A stretch of 64,000 bases of DNA from NCBI RefSeq assembly GCF_030440515.1, contig NZ_CP076543.1, forward strand, positions 8,099,001-8,163,000, given 5' to 3'. Of the stretch, positions 34,330-42,862 are shown piece by piece; position 1 is the stretch's first letter; each line of letters opens with the position of its first letter. The notes beneath the pieces were generated by a model that was not told where the DNA came from, made no database searches, and worked only from the letters and a program-made list of their open reading frames with translations. Both the position numbers and the translations under genes were made by a program. The DNA is from Streptomyces xanthophaeus (GTDB taxonomy: Bacteria; Actinomycetota; Actinomycetes; Streptomycetales; Streptomycetaceae).

Positions 34330-35571
34330 ATGCGTGTTCTGCTTGTGGGTGCCGGCGGTGTCGGGAGCGCGATCACCAAGATCGCCGCCCGCCGCGACTT
34401 CTTCGACCACTTCGTCGTCGCCGACTACGACCTGGCCCGCGCCGAGGCTGCCGTCGCGGCCCTGGGCGGCGAGGAGCAGCGCTTCAGCGCCTGTCGCGTC
34501 GACGCCTCCGACGAGGCGGCGGTCGGCCGGCTGCTCACCGAGCGCGGATGCGACGTCCTGATGAACGCCACCGACCCGCGCTTCGTGATGCCCCTGTTCA
34601 ACGCCGCGCTCGCGGCGGGCAGCCACTACCTCGACATGGCCATGTCCCTCTCGCGCCCCCACCCCGAGCACCCGCACGGCGAATGCGGGGTGAAGCTCGG
34701 CGACGAGCAGTTCGAACGGGCCGGGGAGTGGGAGAAGTCGGGCCGACTCGCCCTCGTCGGCATGGGCGTCGAGCCCGGACTCTCGGACGTCTTCGCCCGC
34801 TACGCCGCCGACCACCTCTTCGACGACATCGAGGAGATCGGCATCCGCGACGGAGCGAACCTGGCCGTCGAGGGCTACGACTTCGCCCCGTCCTTCAACA
34901 TCTGGACGACGATCGAGGAGTGCCTGAACCCTCCCGTGGTCTACGAGCGCGAGCGCGGCTGGTTCACCACCGAGCCGTTCAGCGAGCCGGAGGTCTTCGA
35001 CTTCCCGGAGGGCATCGGCCCCGTCGAGTGCGTCAACGTCGAACACGAGGAGGTCCTCCTCGTCCCGCGCTGGGTCGGTGCCCGCCGGGTCACCTTCAAG
35101 TACGGCCTCGGTGACGACTTCATCGGCAAGCTCAAGACCCTTCACGCCCTCGGTCTGGACTCCACCGCGCGGGTCGCGGTCCGCGGCGAGGACGGCAGCG
35201 AGGTCCGGGTCTCGCCCCGCGACGTGGTCGCCGCCTGCCTGCCCGACCCGGCGACGCTCGGGGACCGCATGACCGGAAAGACCTGCGCCGGCACCTGGGT
35301 CAAGGGCACCAAGGACGGCCTGCCCCGCGAGGTCTACCTCTACCACGTGGTCGACAACCAGTGGTCCATGCGCGAGTACGGCTCCCAGGCGGTCGTCTGG
35401 CAGACCGCCGTCAACCCGGTGGTGGCCCTCGAACTCCTGGCCACCGGCGTCTGGTCGCAGCCCGGCGTCCTCGGCCCCGAGGCCCTCCCGCCCCTCCCCT
35501 TCCTCGACCTGCTCACCGCGTACGGCTCCCCGTGGGGCATGCGGGAACAGGGCGAGACCCCGGGCAACTGA
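34330..35571 (+). CDS. Saccharopine dehydrogenase-family oxidoreductase
   Basis: A 413-residue NAD(P)-dependent enzyme. It opens MRVLLVGAGGVGSAITKIAARRDFF with a GxGxxG loop; CDVLMNATDPRFVMPLFNAALAAGSHYLDMA follows, and the C-terminal substrate domain has HALGLDSTARVAVRGEDGS. The family handles saccharopine, carboxynorspermidine and related alpha-amino adducts, so lysine or polyamine breakdown fits the co-regulated permease; the precise substrate is inferred. ATG at 34330 follows AAAGGA. A G/C hairpin follows the stop. Confidence 0.88.
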   Translation: MRVLLVGAGGVGSAITKIAARRDFFDHFVVADYDLARAEAAVAALGGEEQRFSACRVDASDEAAVGRLLTERGCDVLMNATDPRFVMPLFNAALAAGSHYLDMAMSLSRPHPEHPHGECGVKLGDEQFERAGEWEKSGRLALVGMGVEPGLSDVFARYAADHLFDDIEEIGIRDGANLAVEGYDFAPSFNIWTTIEECLNPPVVYERERGWFTTEPFSEPEVFDFPEGIGPVECVNVEHEEVLLVPRWVGARRVTFKYGLGDDFIGKLKTLHALGLDSTARVAVRGEDGSEVRVSPRDVVAACLPDPATLGDRMTGKTCAGTWVKGTKDGLPREVYLYHVVDNQWSMREYGSQAVVWQTAVNPVVALELLATGVWSQPGVLGPEALPPLPFLDLLTAYGSPWGMREQGETPGN

Positions 35572-35583
35572 CCGTCCGGCGCA

Positions 35584-35623
35584 CCGGAGGGGCAGCGCCG
35601 AGGCCGGCGCGCCGCCCCTCCGG
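35584..35623 (+). terminator. G/C hairpin after the dehydrogenase gene
   Basis: CCGGAGGGGC (35584-35593) pairs with GCCCCTCCGG (35614-35623), and GCGCCG/CGGCGC form an inner stem. No T-tract. Confidence 0.65.
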
Positions 35624-35716
35624 CGGCCGCGCCGAGTGGCGCGGCGGCACGCCGCACCGAACCATGCGCCGGCAGCCGCACCCCTGTTGCGCTCCGGGAC
35701 ACCACCCGCACGTCGC

Positions 35717-35806
35717 CGGTCCTTCCGCGAGAGGTACGGCCTCACCGCGACGGAGTTCCGCGCGCGGAGCGTCAAGGACGGCCGTGCCGTGCGCACTTCG
35801 TCGTGA
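35717..35806 (+). pseudogene. Possible remnant of an AraC-type regulator C-terminus
   Basis: The frame ending with TGA at 35804-35806 reads RSFRERYGLTATEFRARSVK, which looks like the last helix of an AraC HTH (xxFRRxxGxTPxEFR). Nothing upstream continues the domain, so only this scrap is left. A chance match is possible. Confidence 0.3.
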
Positions 35807-35970
35807 CGCATCCTTCGCTCCGCCGGAAGTGGCGGAACACTCCAAGATCGACTTCTGATCCTTGTCCCTGGTGGGGCCCATGGTCCGTGTCCGCCCTGTC
35901 GCAGACTTGCGGGACGTGGTGGCCCGGCCGGCTGCCGCGTCCTCGGCCCGATCGACCCAAGGACTCCATC

Positions 35971-37185
35971 GTGAGCGAGCGCGTTCTCACCCCCCGCAAC
36001 CGGGGCTTTCTCTTTCTCGACTCCCACCCGGCAGGCTGCGAGCGGCTGGTGGCCGACATGTGGCAGGCCTGCCCCGACCCTGCCGCCACTCCGGACGGAG
36101 CCGGGCCGGTGGCTCTGATCATCGGCTCCTCGGCCGGATACGGCCTGGCCGCCACCATCGCCGGACTCAAGCGCGCCGGCATCCGCGGCGTCATGGTCTC
36201 CTTCGAGAAGGCCCCCACCGAACGGCGCACCGCCACGGCCGGCTGGTACCGCACCGCCGCCACCGCCGACATCGCCCGCACCGCCGGGCGGGACCTGGTC
36301 TTCCTCAACGGCGACGCGTTCTCCGACACGATGAAGAACGAGGTCGCCGACCTCATCGAGCAGCGTTTCGGCGGCAGGCTGGACTACCTGATCTACTCGG
36401 TCGCCGCGCCCCGGCGCACCGACCCGGACACCGGCACCACGTACGCCTCCGTGCTCAGGCCGATCGGCCGGGCGAACCGCACCAAGACCCTCGTATTCGA
36501 CGACCAGGGCGTCCCCGAGGTGCGCGAGGTCGAGACCGGGCCGGCCGAGGGCGATGACGTCGAGCAGACCGTGGCCGTGATGGGCGGCGCGGACTGGGAA
36601 CGCTGGATCGACCATCTGGCAGGCCGGGGACTGCTCGGCAAGGGCTTCGCCACCGCCGCGCTGTCGTACATCGGCTCGCCGCTGACGGCGGCGATCTACC
36701 GGCAGGGCACCATCGGCGCGGCCAAGGCCCACCTGGAGGCCACCGCCCGCACCCTGAACGAGCGGCTCGGCTCGACGCTGGGCGGACGGGCCGTGACCTC
36801 CGTCAACGGCGCCGCCGTCACCCAGTCCTCCACCGCCATCCCCGGCATCGCCCTGTACACCGGCCTGCTGCGCGGAGTCCTCGGACCGGACCTGATGCCG
36901 CCGGTGCGTCAGCTCGCCGCCCTGTGGGACCAGCTCACCGGCGCCGCCCCGCTCACCCTGGACGAGGAGGGCCGCGTCCGCCTGGACACCTGGGAACTCA
37001 CCGACGAGGTCCAGGCGGCCGTCGCCGAGCGCTGGGAGACCGCCACGAGCGACACCATCGCCGCCCTCGCCGACCTCGACTGGTTTCACGCCGAGGTCCA
37101 GCGCCTGTACGGATTCTCCGTGCCGGGCGTCGACTACACCGCCCCGGTGGCCACCCACGTTCCCTGGCCCGCTCCCACCGCCTGA
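35971..37185 (+). CDS. fabV: Trans-2-enoyl-CoA/ACP reductase, FabV type
   Basis: A 404-residue enoyl reductase that uses NADH to saturate trans-2-enoyl thioesters. The cofactor loop is IIGSSAGYGLAATIAG. The catalytic Tyr-(X8)-Lys is seen as YRQGTIGAAK. The N-terminus RGFLFLDSHPAGC and C-terminal VQRLYGFSVPGVDY are typical and the length is normal. FabV enzymes are generally insensitive to triclosan. The GTG at 35971 has AAGGA upstream. It is monocistronic, with a hairpin after it. Confidence 0.93.
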   Translation: MSERVLTPRNRGFLFLDSHPAGCERLVADMWQACPDPAATPDGAGPVALIIGSSAGYGLAATIAGLKRAGIRGVMVSFEKAPTERRTATAGWYRTAATADIARTAGRDLVFLNGDAFSDTMKNEVADLIEQRFGGRLDYLIYSVAAPRRTDPDTGTTYASVLRPIGRANRTKTLVFDDQGVPEVREVETGPAEGDDVEQTVAVMGGADWERWIDHLAGRGLLGKGFATAALSYIGSPLTAAIYRQGTIGAAKAHLEATARTLNERLGSTLGGRAVTSVNGAAVTQSSTAIPGIALYTGLLRGVLGPDLMPPVRQLAALWDQLTGAAPLTLDEEGRVRLDTWELTDEVQAAVAERWETATSDTIAALADLDWFHAEVQRLYGFSVPGVDYTAPVATHVPWPAPTA

Positions 37186-37194
37186 TCCCGGAGC

Positions 37195-37230
37195 GGCCCC
37201 GCCGCCGGTCTTCCGACCGGCAGCGGGGCC
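37195..37230. terminator. Bidirectional hairpin terminator
   Basis: A 16-bp stem with one mismatch (37195-37210 with 37215-37230) and a TTCC loop, between the convergent fabV and sugar-permease genes. Confidence 0.75.
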
Positions 37231-37256
37231 CGCTGCCTCCGGCGGCCGGACCGTGG

Positions 37257-38207
37257 TCACTTCACCGAGCCCGCCATCACCCCCTGGACGAAGTGCCGCT
37301 GGAAGGCGAAGAAGACGATCAGCGGGACCACCAGGGACAGGAACGCCCCGGGCGCGAGGACGCCGATGTTGCTCCCGAACTGCCGCATCTGGGACTGCAG
37401 CGCGACCGTGAGCGGCTGGGACCCGCTGTCCGCGAAGAGCAGCGCCACGAGCATGTCGTTCCAGACCCAGAGGAACTGGAAGATGGCGAGGCTCGCGATG
37501 GCCGGGCGGCCGAGCGGCAGCACCAGCCGGGAGAAGATCCGCCACTCGCTGCCGCCGTCCATCCGGGCGGCTTCCAGCATCTCGCGCGGTATCTCGGCGA
37601 AGTAGTTGCGCAGCAGGAAGATCGCGAACGGCAGTCCGTAGGCGACGTGGAAGAGGACGACGCCCGCGACCGTGCCGAACAGCCCCACCGCACCGAAGAG
37701 TTTGGCCACGGGCAGCAGCCCGATCTGTACGGGCACCACCAGCAGTCCGACGACCACCAGGAAGACGGCGTCCCGGCCGGGGAACTCCAGCCACGCGAAG
37801 GCGTATCCGGCGAGGGCCGCGATGGCGACCACCAGGACGGTGGTCGGCACGGAGATCAGGACGGTGTTCCCGAAGGCCGCCGCGATACCGGAGTCCTTCA
37901 GCAGGGCGCTGTAGTTGTCCAGGGACAGCTGGGACGGGTCGGTGAGCGCGGTCCACCAGCCGCCGGAGGCGTTGTCGCCCTCGGAGCGCAGCGAGGAGAT
38001 GAGCAGGCCCGCCAGCGGGGTGATCCACACCAGGGCGACCAGGATCAGCGCGCCCTGGACGACGGAGTTGCTCAGCAGCCGTGACAGCCGCTTCCCGCGC
38101 CGGCGGCCGGGTCCGCGTACGGGCCCCTGCGCCGGCGGGCCGGGGACGGGGCGCACCGCCGCCGTCCGCCGGGACGGCCGGCGCTCGATGGTGCCGTGAC
38201 CGCTCAT
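37257..38207 (-). CDS. ABC sugar permease, MalG/AglG-like
   Basis: A 316-residue inner-membrane permease. Six helices follow a basic, Pro-rich N-tail (about 50 residues). The EAA loop that docks the ATPase reads EMLEAARMDGGSEWRIFSRLVLPLGRPA. The ending FFAFQRHFVQGVMAGSVK is typical of MalG-type subunits. Its ATG overlaps the previous stop (ATGA), and GAAGGAG precedes it. Last gene of the GH13-binding protein-permease-permease operon; no ATPase gene is present, so the shared MsiK-type ATPase found elsewhere in streptomycetes probably drives it. Confidence 0.92.
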   Translation of the reverse strand: MSGHGTIERRPSRRTAAVRPVPGPPAQGPVRGPGRRRGKRLSRLLSNSVVQGALILVALVWITPLAGLLISSLRSEGDNASGGWWTALTDPSQLSLDNYSALLKDSGIAAAFGNTVLISVPTTVLVVAIAALAGYAFAWLEFPGRDAVFLVVVGLLVVPVQIGLLPVAKLFGAVGLFGTVAGVVLFHVAYGLPFAIFLLRNYFAEIPREMLEAARMDGGSEWRIFSRLVLPLGRPAIASLAIFQFLWVWNDMLVALLFADSGSQPLTVALQSQMRQFGSNIGVLAPGAFLSLVVPLIVFFAFQRHFVQGVMAGSVK

Positions 38208-39538
38208 GCTCCACTCCTTCGGAAGCGCCGGATGTTGAAGACCATCGCCGGGACGACGAGCAGGAGGAGCACCACGCTGAGCGCGCTGCCGAGCCCCTGG
38301 TCGTTGCCGCCGCCGAAGGAGACCAGCCACATGCGGGTGGCCAGCACGTTCGCCTCCTCCTGGACCGGTCCGGGCGCGATGATGTAGACGAGGTCGAAGA
38401 CCTTCATCACGTTGATCACCAGGGTCACGAAGACGACGGTGAGCACCGGAGCGAGCAGCGGCACGGTGATCTTGCGGAAGATCTGGCCCTCGGAGGCACC
38501 GTCCATCCGCGCGGCCTCCAGGGCGTCCCGGGGGATGGCCGCGAGGCCGGCGCCGATGAGGACCATCGCGAAGCCGGTCCACACCCACAGGTAGGCGCCG
38601 ATGATGGCCGGTGTGACCAGCGCAGGACCGAGCCAGTTCACCCCCTGGTACGGGGCCGCGAAGTTGGCCGCGGGCAGCCTGACCGTGTACGGGCCGTCGG
38701 CCAGCCCGGTGAAGCGGAACGACCCGTCTTCGGCCGTCACCGCGGTGGCGGCGACCCGGCCGTCCCGTACGGCCTCGACCGTCATGCCGGGCAGCCCGTT
38801 CTCACCCGGGTCGATGCGCCCCGGGGTGCCGGCGCCGCCGGGGGCGAAGTCCAGGTAGACGACACCCCCGATGGTGTCCGGCCGGGGCTCCGCGGGGGCC
38901 GCGGCCTCGGCTCCGGCCGGCATCGCGCCGGGTGCCACCCCGATGAAGCCGAGACCGACCGAGCGTCCGGGAAGGACGGCCTCCTCGGTGCTGTACGGGC
39001 CGCCCGGTCCGCCGGTGAGGCCCTGGCCCTCCCGGGCACGGGCCGTCGGATAGGCGGCGGTGTCCACGAAGCTGTCGTGGACCCCGGTGACGGCGGCGTT
39101 GAGGACGCCCCGGGCCGGGTCCTGGTCGTAGGCGAGCCGGAAGATGATGCCCGCGGCGAGGAACGACACGGCCATCGGCAGGAAGAGCACGAGCTTGAAG
39201 GCGGTCGCCCAGCGCACCTTCTCGGTGAGCACGGCGAGCATCAGCCCGAGTCCGGTCAGCAGGGTCGGGGCGACGACGACCCAGAGGGCGCTGTTGCGGA
39301 TCGCCTTGAGGGTGGCCTGGTCCTGCACGATCGCCGCGTAGTTGGCGGCTCCCACGAAGCGGTCGCCGTCGGCGTCGAAGAGGCTGCGGCCGACGGAGAA
39401 GAGGACCGGGTAGACGACCAGCGCCCCGAGCAGCAGCAGGGCGGGCAGGACGAAGACGACAGCGAGGCGGCGTTTCCTGCGCTGGGCCCGGCGCCGCCCG
39501 TCGGCCGCGCCGCGGGCGGCGGTCATGGTGTCAGCCAT
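38204..39538 (-). CDS. ABC sugar permease, MalF/AglF-like, with inserted beta-sandwich domain
   Basis: A 444-residue permease, longer than the usual ~300. TM1 is at about 26-50, TM2 at 83-104, TM3 at 112-135. Then comes an insert of about 150 residues (145-300) before TM4, with an SdrB/Cna_B-like segment at 224-293 (GGVVYLDFAPGGAGTPG ... DGSFRFTGLADGPYTVRLP). The EAA loop is ALEAARMDGASEGQIFRKITVPLLAP. Topology places the insert outside the membrane, where it could meet the binding protein. The start at 39538 is preceded by GAGG. Overlaps the next permease gene by 4 bp. Confidence 0.9.
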   Translation of the reverse strand: MADTMTAARGAADGRRRAQRRKRRLAVVFVLPALLLLGALVVYPVLFSVGRSLFDADGDRFVGAANYAAIVQDQATLKAIRNSALWVVVAPTLLTGLGLMLAVLTEKVRWATAFKLVLFLPMAVSFLAAGIIFRLAYDQDPARGVLNAAVTGVHDSFVDTAAYPTARAREGQGLTGGPGGPYSTEEAVLPGRSVGLGFIGVAPGAMPAGAEAAAPAEPRPDTIGGVVYLDFAPGGAGTPGRIDPGENGLPGMTVEAVRDGRVAATAVTAEDGSFRFTGLADGPYTVRLPAANFAAPYQGVNWLGPALVTPAIIGAYLWVWTGFAMVLIGAGLAAIPRDALEAARMDGASEGQIFRKITVPLLAPVLTVVFVTLVINVMKVFDLVYIIAPGPVQEEANVLATRMWLVSFGGGNDQGLGSALSVVLLLLVVPAMVFNIRRFRRSGA

Positions 39539-39548
39539 GGGAGCCGCC

Positions 39549-40880
39549 TCAGTTCCCGTAGGCCTTGGCGGCCTCGGCCTCGAGCTTCGCGGCCGTGCCC
39601 CGCGGGTCCGACGGGTCGCGCAGGAAGTCCTGGAGGAGCTTCCACTCGCCGGCTCCCTTGGTGCCGCCGAACGCGGCCGGGGCCTGGTCCGACATGTCGA
39701 AGCGGATCGAGTCGCCCGCCGCGATGAGCGAGTTGGCGGTGCTGCGGGTGATCTCGTCGCCGTACGAGGCGAGGTCGAGCTCCTTGTTCGGGGACAGGAA
39801 GCCGCCGGCGCGGGCCCAGACCTCGGCGGCCTCGGGGCCGGACAGGAATTCGAGCAGCTTCATGCCGGCCTTGCCGTTCTTCGCGTCCTTCAGGACGACG
39901 GCCGCGTCGCCGCCGCTGACGACCGGCGCCCTGCCGCCGTCGACCGAGGGGAACGGGAAGAACTTGGCGTCCTTGCCGAGCTTCTTGCCGAACTGGTCCT
40001 TGGCGATACCGCCGACGAAGTCGCCCTCGTAGACCATGCCCGCCTTGGGGTCGGGGCCGAAGACCTGCGCGACCGACGAGGGGAAGTCGGTGCCCAGCGC
40101 CGTCTGGGCACCGCCGGCGACGAGCTGCTTGTCCTTGAACAGTTCGCCGAGGGTGGTCAGCGCCCTGACGACGCTGTCGTCGGTCCACTTGAGCTTGTGC
40201 TGGGCGAGCTGGTCGTACTTCTCCGGTCCGGCCTGGGAGAGGTAGACGTTCTCGAACCAGTCGGTGAGGGTCCAGCCGTCCTCGCCGGCTATGGCGAAGG
40301 CGGGGCGGCCGGAGTCGGCGAGGGTGCGGCCGGCCTTCAGCATGTCGGAGTAGCTCGTGGGCTCGTTGACACCGGCCTGGGAGAAGGCCTCCGGGGTGTA
40401 CCAGACCGTCGACTTGTGTGCGGCCTTGAAGTAGAGGCCGTAGTACGTGCCGTCGACGGTGCCGTAGTTCTTCCACACCGGGGCGAGGGTGGAGCCGGCC
40501 TTCCGGGTGGCCTCGTCGGACAGGGGCTGGAGCCAGCCCTCCTTGGCGAACTGCTGGAGCACACCCACCTGGGGGACCAGCACCACGTCGGGGGCGTTGC
40601 CGCCTTCGATCTTGCTTCCGACGAAGGTCGAGACGTTGTCGCCGGAGGGCACGAAGACCGTCTTGGCGCCGGTCTTCTCGGTGAAGGCGTCCAGGACCTT
40701 CTTGAAGTTCTGCTGCTCGCTGCCGGTCCAGACGCCTGCCACGGTCACGGTCTGGCCGCTCAGTTCGCCGCTGCTCGCGGGTCCGGTGGCGTTGCCGCAG
40801 GCGGTGGCGCCGAGGGTGAGAGCGAGGGCCGCCGATGCGGTGGCCGCGGTCCGCCGGGTCGTCTTGCTGGGTCGTCGCAT
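39549..40880 (-). CDS. Sugar-binding lipoprotein, AglE-like
   Basis: A 443-residue extracellular solute-binding protein. The signal peptide MRRPSKTTRRTAATASAALA ends at a lipid-attachment cysteine (residue 28, ATAC). The mature part has family-1 binding-protein features (VTVAGVWTGSEQQNFKKVLDAFTEKTG, APDVVLVPQ, WENVYL-like FENVYL). It would deliver alpha-glucosides to the two permeases encoded downstream. Separated from the permease gene by 10 bp and from the GH13 gene by 88 bp. Confidence 0.92.
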   Translation of the reverse strand: MRRPSKTTRRTAATASAALALTLGATACGNATGPASSGELSGQTVTVAGVWTGSEQQNFKKVLDAFTEKTGAKTVFVPSGDNVSTFVGSKIEGGNAPDVVLVPQVGVLQQFAKEGWLQPLSDEATRKAGSTLAPVWKNYGTVDGTYYGLYFKAAHKSTVWYTPEAFSQAGVNEPTSYSDMLKAGRTLADSGRPAFAIAGEDGWTLTDWFENVYLSQAGPEKYDQLAQHKLKWTDDSVVRALTTLGELFKDKQLVAGGAQTALGTDFPSSVAQVFGPDPKAGMVYEGDFVGGIAKDQFGKKLGKDAKFFPFPSVDGGRAPVVSGGDAAVVLKDAKNGKAGMKLLEFLSGPEAAEVWARAGGFLSPNKELDLASYGDEITRSTANSLIAAGDSIRFDMSDQAPAAFGGTKGAGEWKLLQDFLRDPSDPRGTAAKLEAEAAKAYGN

Positions 40881-40968
40881 GAGGGAGTCCTTGTCTGGAG
40901 GTCAGGAGGAGGAGGCGGAGGGAGGGGAGGAGAAGGGAGAGGGGGAGGGGGAGGTCAGGGGCCGGGGG

Positions 40969-42651
40969 TCACGGGGCCGGGCATTCGGCCGTCCACCACG
41001 CGGCGGTCGCCGCGGGCAGGACCCCGTCGGGACAGGGGCCGCTGGCGAGCAGCGGAGTCCCCGGGACCGGGGCGGGCACCGGTTCGGTGCCGAAGTTCAC
41101 CGCGCAGACCAGGCCGTCGCCGCGGGTGATCGCCAGTACCTGGGGAGGCGCGTCCAGCCAGCGCAGGGGGCCTTCACCGAGCTGCGGCAGGGTGCGCCGC
41201 AGCTGGAGCCCGTCGCGGTAGAGGTGCCAGAACGAACGGGTGTCGGCCAGCGCGCGGTCGGTCGCGTGCTCGGCGAACCATTCGGGCTGCGGCAGCCACG
41301 GCTTGGCGCCGGCCGCTTCCCCGGAGAAGCCGAACGGGGAGGCGTGCCCGGACCAGGGCAGCGGCACGCGGCAGCCGTCCCGGACGTGCTTGCGGCTGCC
41401 CGTACGGTGGAAGATCGGGTCGGTGAGGACTTCGTCGGGCAGGTCGAGGACCTCGGGGAGGCCGAGCTCCTCGCCCTGGTAGACGTAGGCGGCGCCGGGC
41501 AGCGCGAGCATCAGGAGGGCCGCGGCGCGGGCGCGGGCGGCCCCCAGTCCGCTGCCTTCCACCCCGGGCTCGCCCGCGTACCGGGTGACCGTGCGGACCT
41601 GGTCGTGGTTGTTGAGGACCCAGGTGACGGTGGAGCCGGTCCCGGCGATGTCGCGCATCGCGTCGGTGATCGTCGCGCGGAAGGCGTCGGCGTCCCAGGG
41701 GGCGCTCAGCAGGTCGAAGAAGAACGCCTGGTGCAGTTCGTCGGGGCGGACGTACTCGGCGTGCTCGCGCGCGGTGGGCACGGACACCTCGCCGACCAGC
41801 AGCCGTTCGCGGCCGTCCCGGGCGGTGTACTCCTCGCAGACCGCGCGCCAGCGCCGCCACACGCCGTGGACCTCGGGCTGGTTCCAGGCCAGCTGGTTGA
41901 CGGCGTCGCGCGCCCGCTCGTCGGCGCCGGGGTCGTCCGAGTCGGGCAGCTCGGGGTGCTTGAACAGTCCGGCGGCGACATCGATGCGGAAGCCGTCGAC
42001 CCCGCGGTCCAGCCAGAAGCGCAGCACCTCCTCGAAGTCGTCGCCCACGGCCGGATCGCGCCAGTTCAGGTCGGGCTGCTCGGGCGTGAAGAGGTGCAGG
42101 TACCACTCGCCGGGGGCGCCGTCGCGCCCGGTGGTCCGGCTCCAGGCGGGACCGCCGAACATCGCGCGCCAGTTGTTGGGAGGCTCCGCCCCGTCCGGGC
42201 CACGGCCGGGGGAGAAGTGGAAACGGGCGCGCTCCGGGCTGCCCGGCTCCGCGGCGAGTGCCTCCTGGAACCACGGGTGCTCGCTGGAGCAGTGGTTGGG
42301 AACGATGTCGAGCAGCAGCTTCAGCCCGAGCCGGCGGGCGTCGGCCACCAGTCGGTCGAACTCCGCGAGGTCCCCGTAGACCGGGTCGACGCCGCGGTAG
42401 TCGGCGACGTCGTAGCCGTGGTCGTGCTGCGGCGACGGGTAGAAGGGGCTGAGCCAGATGCCGTCGACACCGAGCTTGCGCAGGTAGGGGAGCCCGGCCC
42501 GGACGCCGGCCAGGTCACCGATGCCGTCCCCGGTGCTGTCGAGGAAGCTGCGGACGTAGACCTGGTAGATCACCGCGTCGCGCCACCAAGGGGCCGAGGT
42601 GGTGGCGGCGGGGGAGGGGTGGCCGATGGCGGCCGGAAGGGTGCTGAGCAT
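40969..42651 (-). CDS. Alpha-glucosidase, GH13 (AglA-like)
   Basis: A 560-residue cytosolic GH13 enzyme that splits imported alpha-glucosides such as maltose or trehalose-type oligosaccharides. Conserved regions: DIVPNHCS (region I), GFRIDVAAG (nucleophile Asp, region II), LLVGEVS (acid/base Glu, region III) and NNHDQVR (region IV). The opening WWRDAVIYQVYVRSF is typical of oligo-1,6-glucosidase-like members. First gene of the leftward operon. No LacI-type regulator lies beside it. Confidence 0.92.
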   Translation of the reverse strand: MLSTLPAAIGHPSPAATTSAPWWRDAVIYQVYVRSFLDSTGDGIGDLAGVRAGLPYLRKLGVDGIWLSPFYPSPQHDHGYDVADYRGVDPVYGDLAEFDRLVADARRLGLKLLLDIVPNHCSSEHPWFQEALAAEPGSPERARFHFSPGRGPDGAEPPNNWRAMFGGPAWSRTTGRDGAPGEWYLHLFTPEQPDLNWRDPAVGDDFEEVLRFWLDRGVDGFRIDVAAGLFKHPELPDSDDPGADERARDAVNQLAWNQPEVHGVWRRWRAVCEEYTARDGRERLLVGEVSVPTAREHAEYVRPDELHQAFFFDLLSAPWDADAFRATITDAMRDIAGTGSTVTWVLNNHDQVRTVTRYAGEPGVEGSGLGAARARAAALLMLALPGAAYVYQGEELGLPEVLDLPDEVLTDPIFHRTGSRKHVRDGCRVPLPWSGHASPFGFSGEAAGAKPWLPQPEWFAEHATDRALADTRSFWHLYRDGLQLRRTLPQLGEGPLRWLDAPPQVLAITRGDGLVCAVNFGTEPVPAPVPGTPLLASGPCPDGVLPAATAAWWTAECPAP

Positions 42652-42711
42652 CTCGCGTCGACCTGTCTGCTGAATGCGAGAGCGCCCCGGATCGGTGCGC
42701 TGTTATGCATG

Positions 42712-42743
42712 CATGTTAAGTAGCAGCGACTGGAAGGTGTCAA
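42712..42743 (-). promoter_or_regulatory. Promoter and candidate operator of the alpha-glucoside operon
   Basis: Reading leftwards, TTGACA (42743-42738) is followed about 16 bp later by CTACTTAACATG (42723-42712), which covers the likely -10 region. The same 12-mer occurs in the hairpin at 42815-42826. A repressor site overlapping the -10 is inferred. Confidence 0.55.
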
Positions 42744-42806
42744 CGATGTGTCCAGAAACAGCGAAAAGCTGGGGTGTTTTGTACATGAATGCCCGCATGC
42801 ACGACG

Positions 42807-42841
42807 AAGGGTCTCTACTTAACATGTAAGTAGAGACCCTT
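42807..42841 (-). terminator. Long hairpin after the orphan binding-protein gene
   Basis: A perfect 15-bp stem (42807-42821 with 42827-42841) with an ACATG loop, 22 bp beyond the leftward stop at 42863. Its core CTACTTAACATGTAAGTAG also looks like a symmetric operator, so it may have a second role. Confidence 0.75.
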
Positions 42842-42862
42842 GAGGGGAGGGGAGGAGTGCGG

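Larger units (their letters stand above)
35572..35970. other. 399-bp intergenic region
   Basis: Contains the terminator of the dehydrogenase gene (35584-35623), a possible remnant of an AraC-type gene (35717-35806) and the promoter region of fabV. Nothing else was recognised. Confidence 0.5.

Noticed and set aside
34309..38214. Leftward reading frame of 1301 codons
   Set aside because: It crosses the saccharopine-dehydrogenase-like gene and fabV in antisense; both have intact motifs on the other strand.
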